This document shows positions 63,691 through 64,000 of a stretch of DNA of 64,000 nucleotides, piece after piece. A program made the translations under genes and the position numbers. The stretch is from Deltaproteobacteria bacterium (GTDB lineage Bacteria; Bdellovibrionota; Bdellovibrionia; Bdellovibrionales; Bdellovibrionaceae): positions 62,001 to 126,000 of the forward strand of contig JAFLCC010000002.1 of NCBI GenBank assembly GCA_017302835.1, written 5' to 3'. Under the pieces are notes generated by a model. That model ran no database searches, was not told where the DNA came from, and saw nothing but the letters and a program-made list of their open reading frames with translations. The number at the start of each line of letters is the position of its first letter. Within the stretch, counting starts at the first letter, position 1.

Positions 63691-64000
63691 TTAATAAACA
63701 GGACAAGTTAGATGTTCTTTAAAAATGGATTGTGCCATAGCTACCTTTTCTGGGGCTGGTGGCACTGTTTTTTTTAAGGAATACTCAAGACCAAGCTCTT
63801 CCCACTTGTATTCACCTAATTTGTGAAATGGTAGAATCTCTACTCTTTTAAGAGTCTTAAGAGTCGCAGCAAATCTGGCAACACCTTCGATGTTTTCTGA
63901 ATCGTCGGTAAGTTCAGGAACGAGAACAAAACGTAACCAGATGGGTATATCTCTTTCACTTGCAACTTTTGCAAATTCTAATGTTGGTTCCAATTGAACA
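63691..64000 (-). CDS. pflA: Pyruvate formate-lyase activating enzyme (partial)
   Basis: C-terminal 102 residues; the gene runs off the right edge. PflA pattern: WLRFVLVPELTDDSENIEG and VEILPFHKLGEYKWEELGL, followed by PPAPEK. PflA is a radical-SAM enzyme that makes the glycyl radical of pyruvate formate-lyase. The CxxxCxxC half lies outside the window. Confidence 0.85.
   Translation of the reverse strand, partial: VQLEPTLEFAKVASERDIPIWLRFVLVPELTDDSENIEGVARFAATLKTLKRVEILPFHKLGEYKWEELGLEYSLKKTVPPAPEKVAMAQSIFKEHLTCPVY

Noticed and set aside
1-64000. tRNA, rRNA, CRISPR arrays, prophage or intact IS elements
   Set aside because: No clover-leaf ends, regular spacer arrays, integrase, capsid or transposase genes were seen in any frame.

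Overview
This 64 kb window is AT-rich chromosomal DNA, judged by eye to be well under 45% GC. It most probably comes from a low-GC member of the Bdellovibrionota (Bdellovibrio-like Gram-negative bacteria). Four things point there: an FHA-GGDEF diguanylate cyclase followed directly by an ECF sigma factor, the order I recall for B. bacteriovorus Bd0742 (DgcB) and Bd0743; a TIGR02147-type regulator; very many short secreted proteins, lipoproteins and beta-barrels of no clear family; and lipid A and heptose genes that imply an outer membrane. The species assignment is inference. I saw no tRNA, rRNA, CRISPR array, intact IS element or prophage.

Layout. 0-2.5 kb: end of ftsA, ftsZ and an LpxH-type phosphoesterase. 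2.5-10.7 kb: mostly leftward surface genes (a 969-residue lipoprotein, two barrels, a TRL-like lipoprotein, small secreted proteins), with a Nudix hydrolase and a mazEF-type toxin-antitoxin pair. 10.7-15.4 kb: leftward M3 oligopeptidase, NAD kinase, recN operon. 15.5-29.7 kb: an accessory-looking stretch with two lipoproteins, a methyltransferase, an internally deleted DUF4143-type ATPase pseudogene, an esterase, a translationally coupled YkuD/M24 pair, a 2.8 kb segment bracketed by a 132-bp direct repeat of the M24 gene end, a secreted EndoU-like nuclease behind a lipoprotein, and several secreted proteins.

29.7-43 kb: acyl-CoA synthetase, PEGA-tailed Ser/Thr kinase, coaE, a PorV/FadL-like outer-membrane protein, a large palindromic intergenic repeat, then an XpaC-like / SPFH / TelA membrane-stress module, a heptose-phosphate kinase-like gene, rlmN and a PfkB sugar kinase. 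43-48 kb: coiled-coil protein, metallophosphoesterase, FHA-GGDEF cyclase, ECF sigma factor with a membrane partner, and a small Spy/CpxP-like protein. 48-52.2 kb: a secreted protein with a His/Cys pair, a metallo-aminopeptidase lipoprotein, a barrel and a TonB-like protein. 52.2-57 kb: PilZ, PhoH, MaoC, Nnr, lipoprotein, CBS pair. 57-61.3 kb: lipA, E2, E3 of a 2-oxoacid dehydrogenase complex with no E1. 61.7-64 kb: cheW, a TIGR02147-type protein, a small secreted protein and the C-terminal part of a PflA-type activase.

How the genes fit together. Envelope biogenesis and sensing dominate. Cyclic-di-GMP appears twice (cyclase at 45.2 kb, PilZ receptor at 52.3 kb), envelope stress at 46-48 kb, and central metabolism at 57-61 kb. 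The best candidates for something undescribed are the lipoprotein/EndoU pair (24.7-26.3 kb), the repeat-bracketed cassette (21.6-24.7 kb), the XpaC/SPFH/TelA set (36.2-39.4 kb) and the His/Cys protein at 48-49.4 kb.
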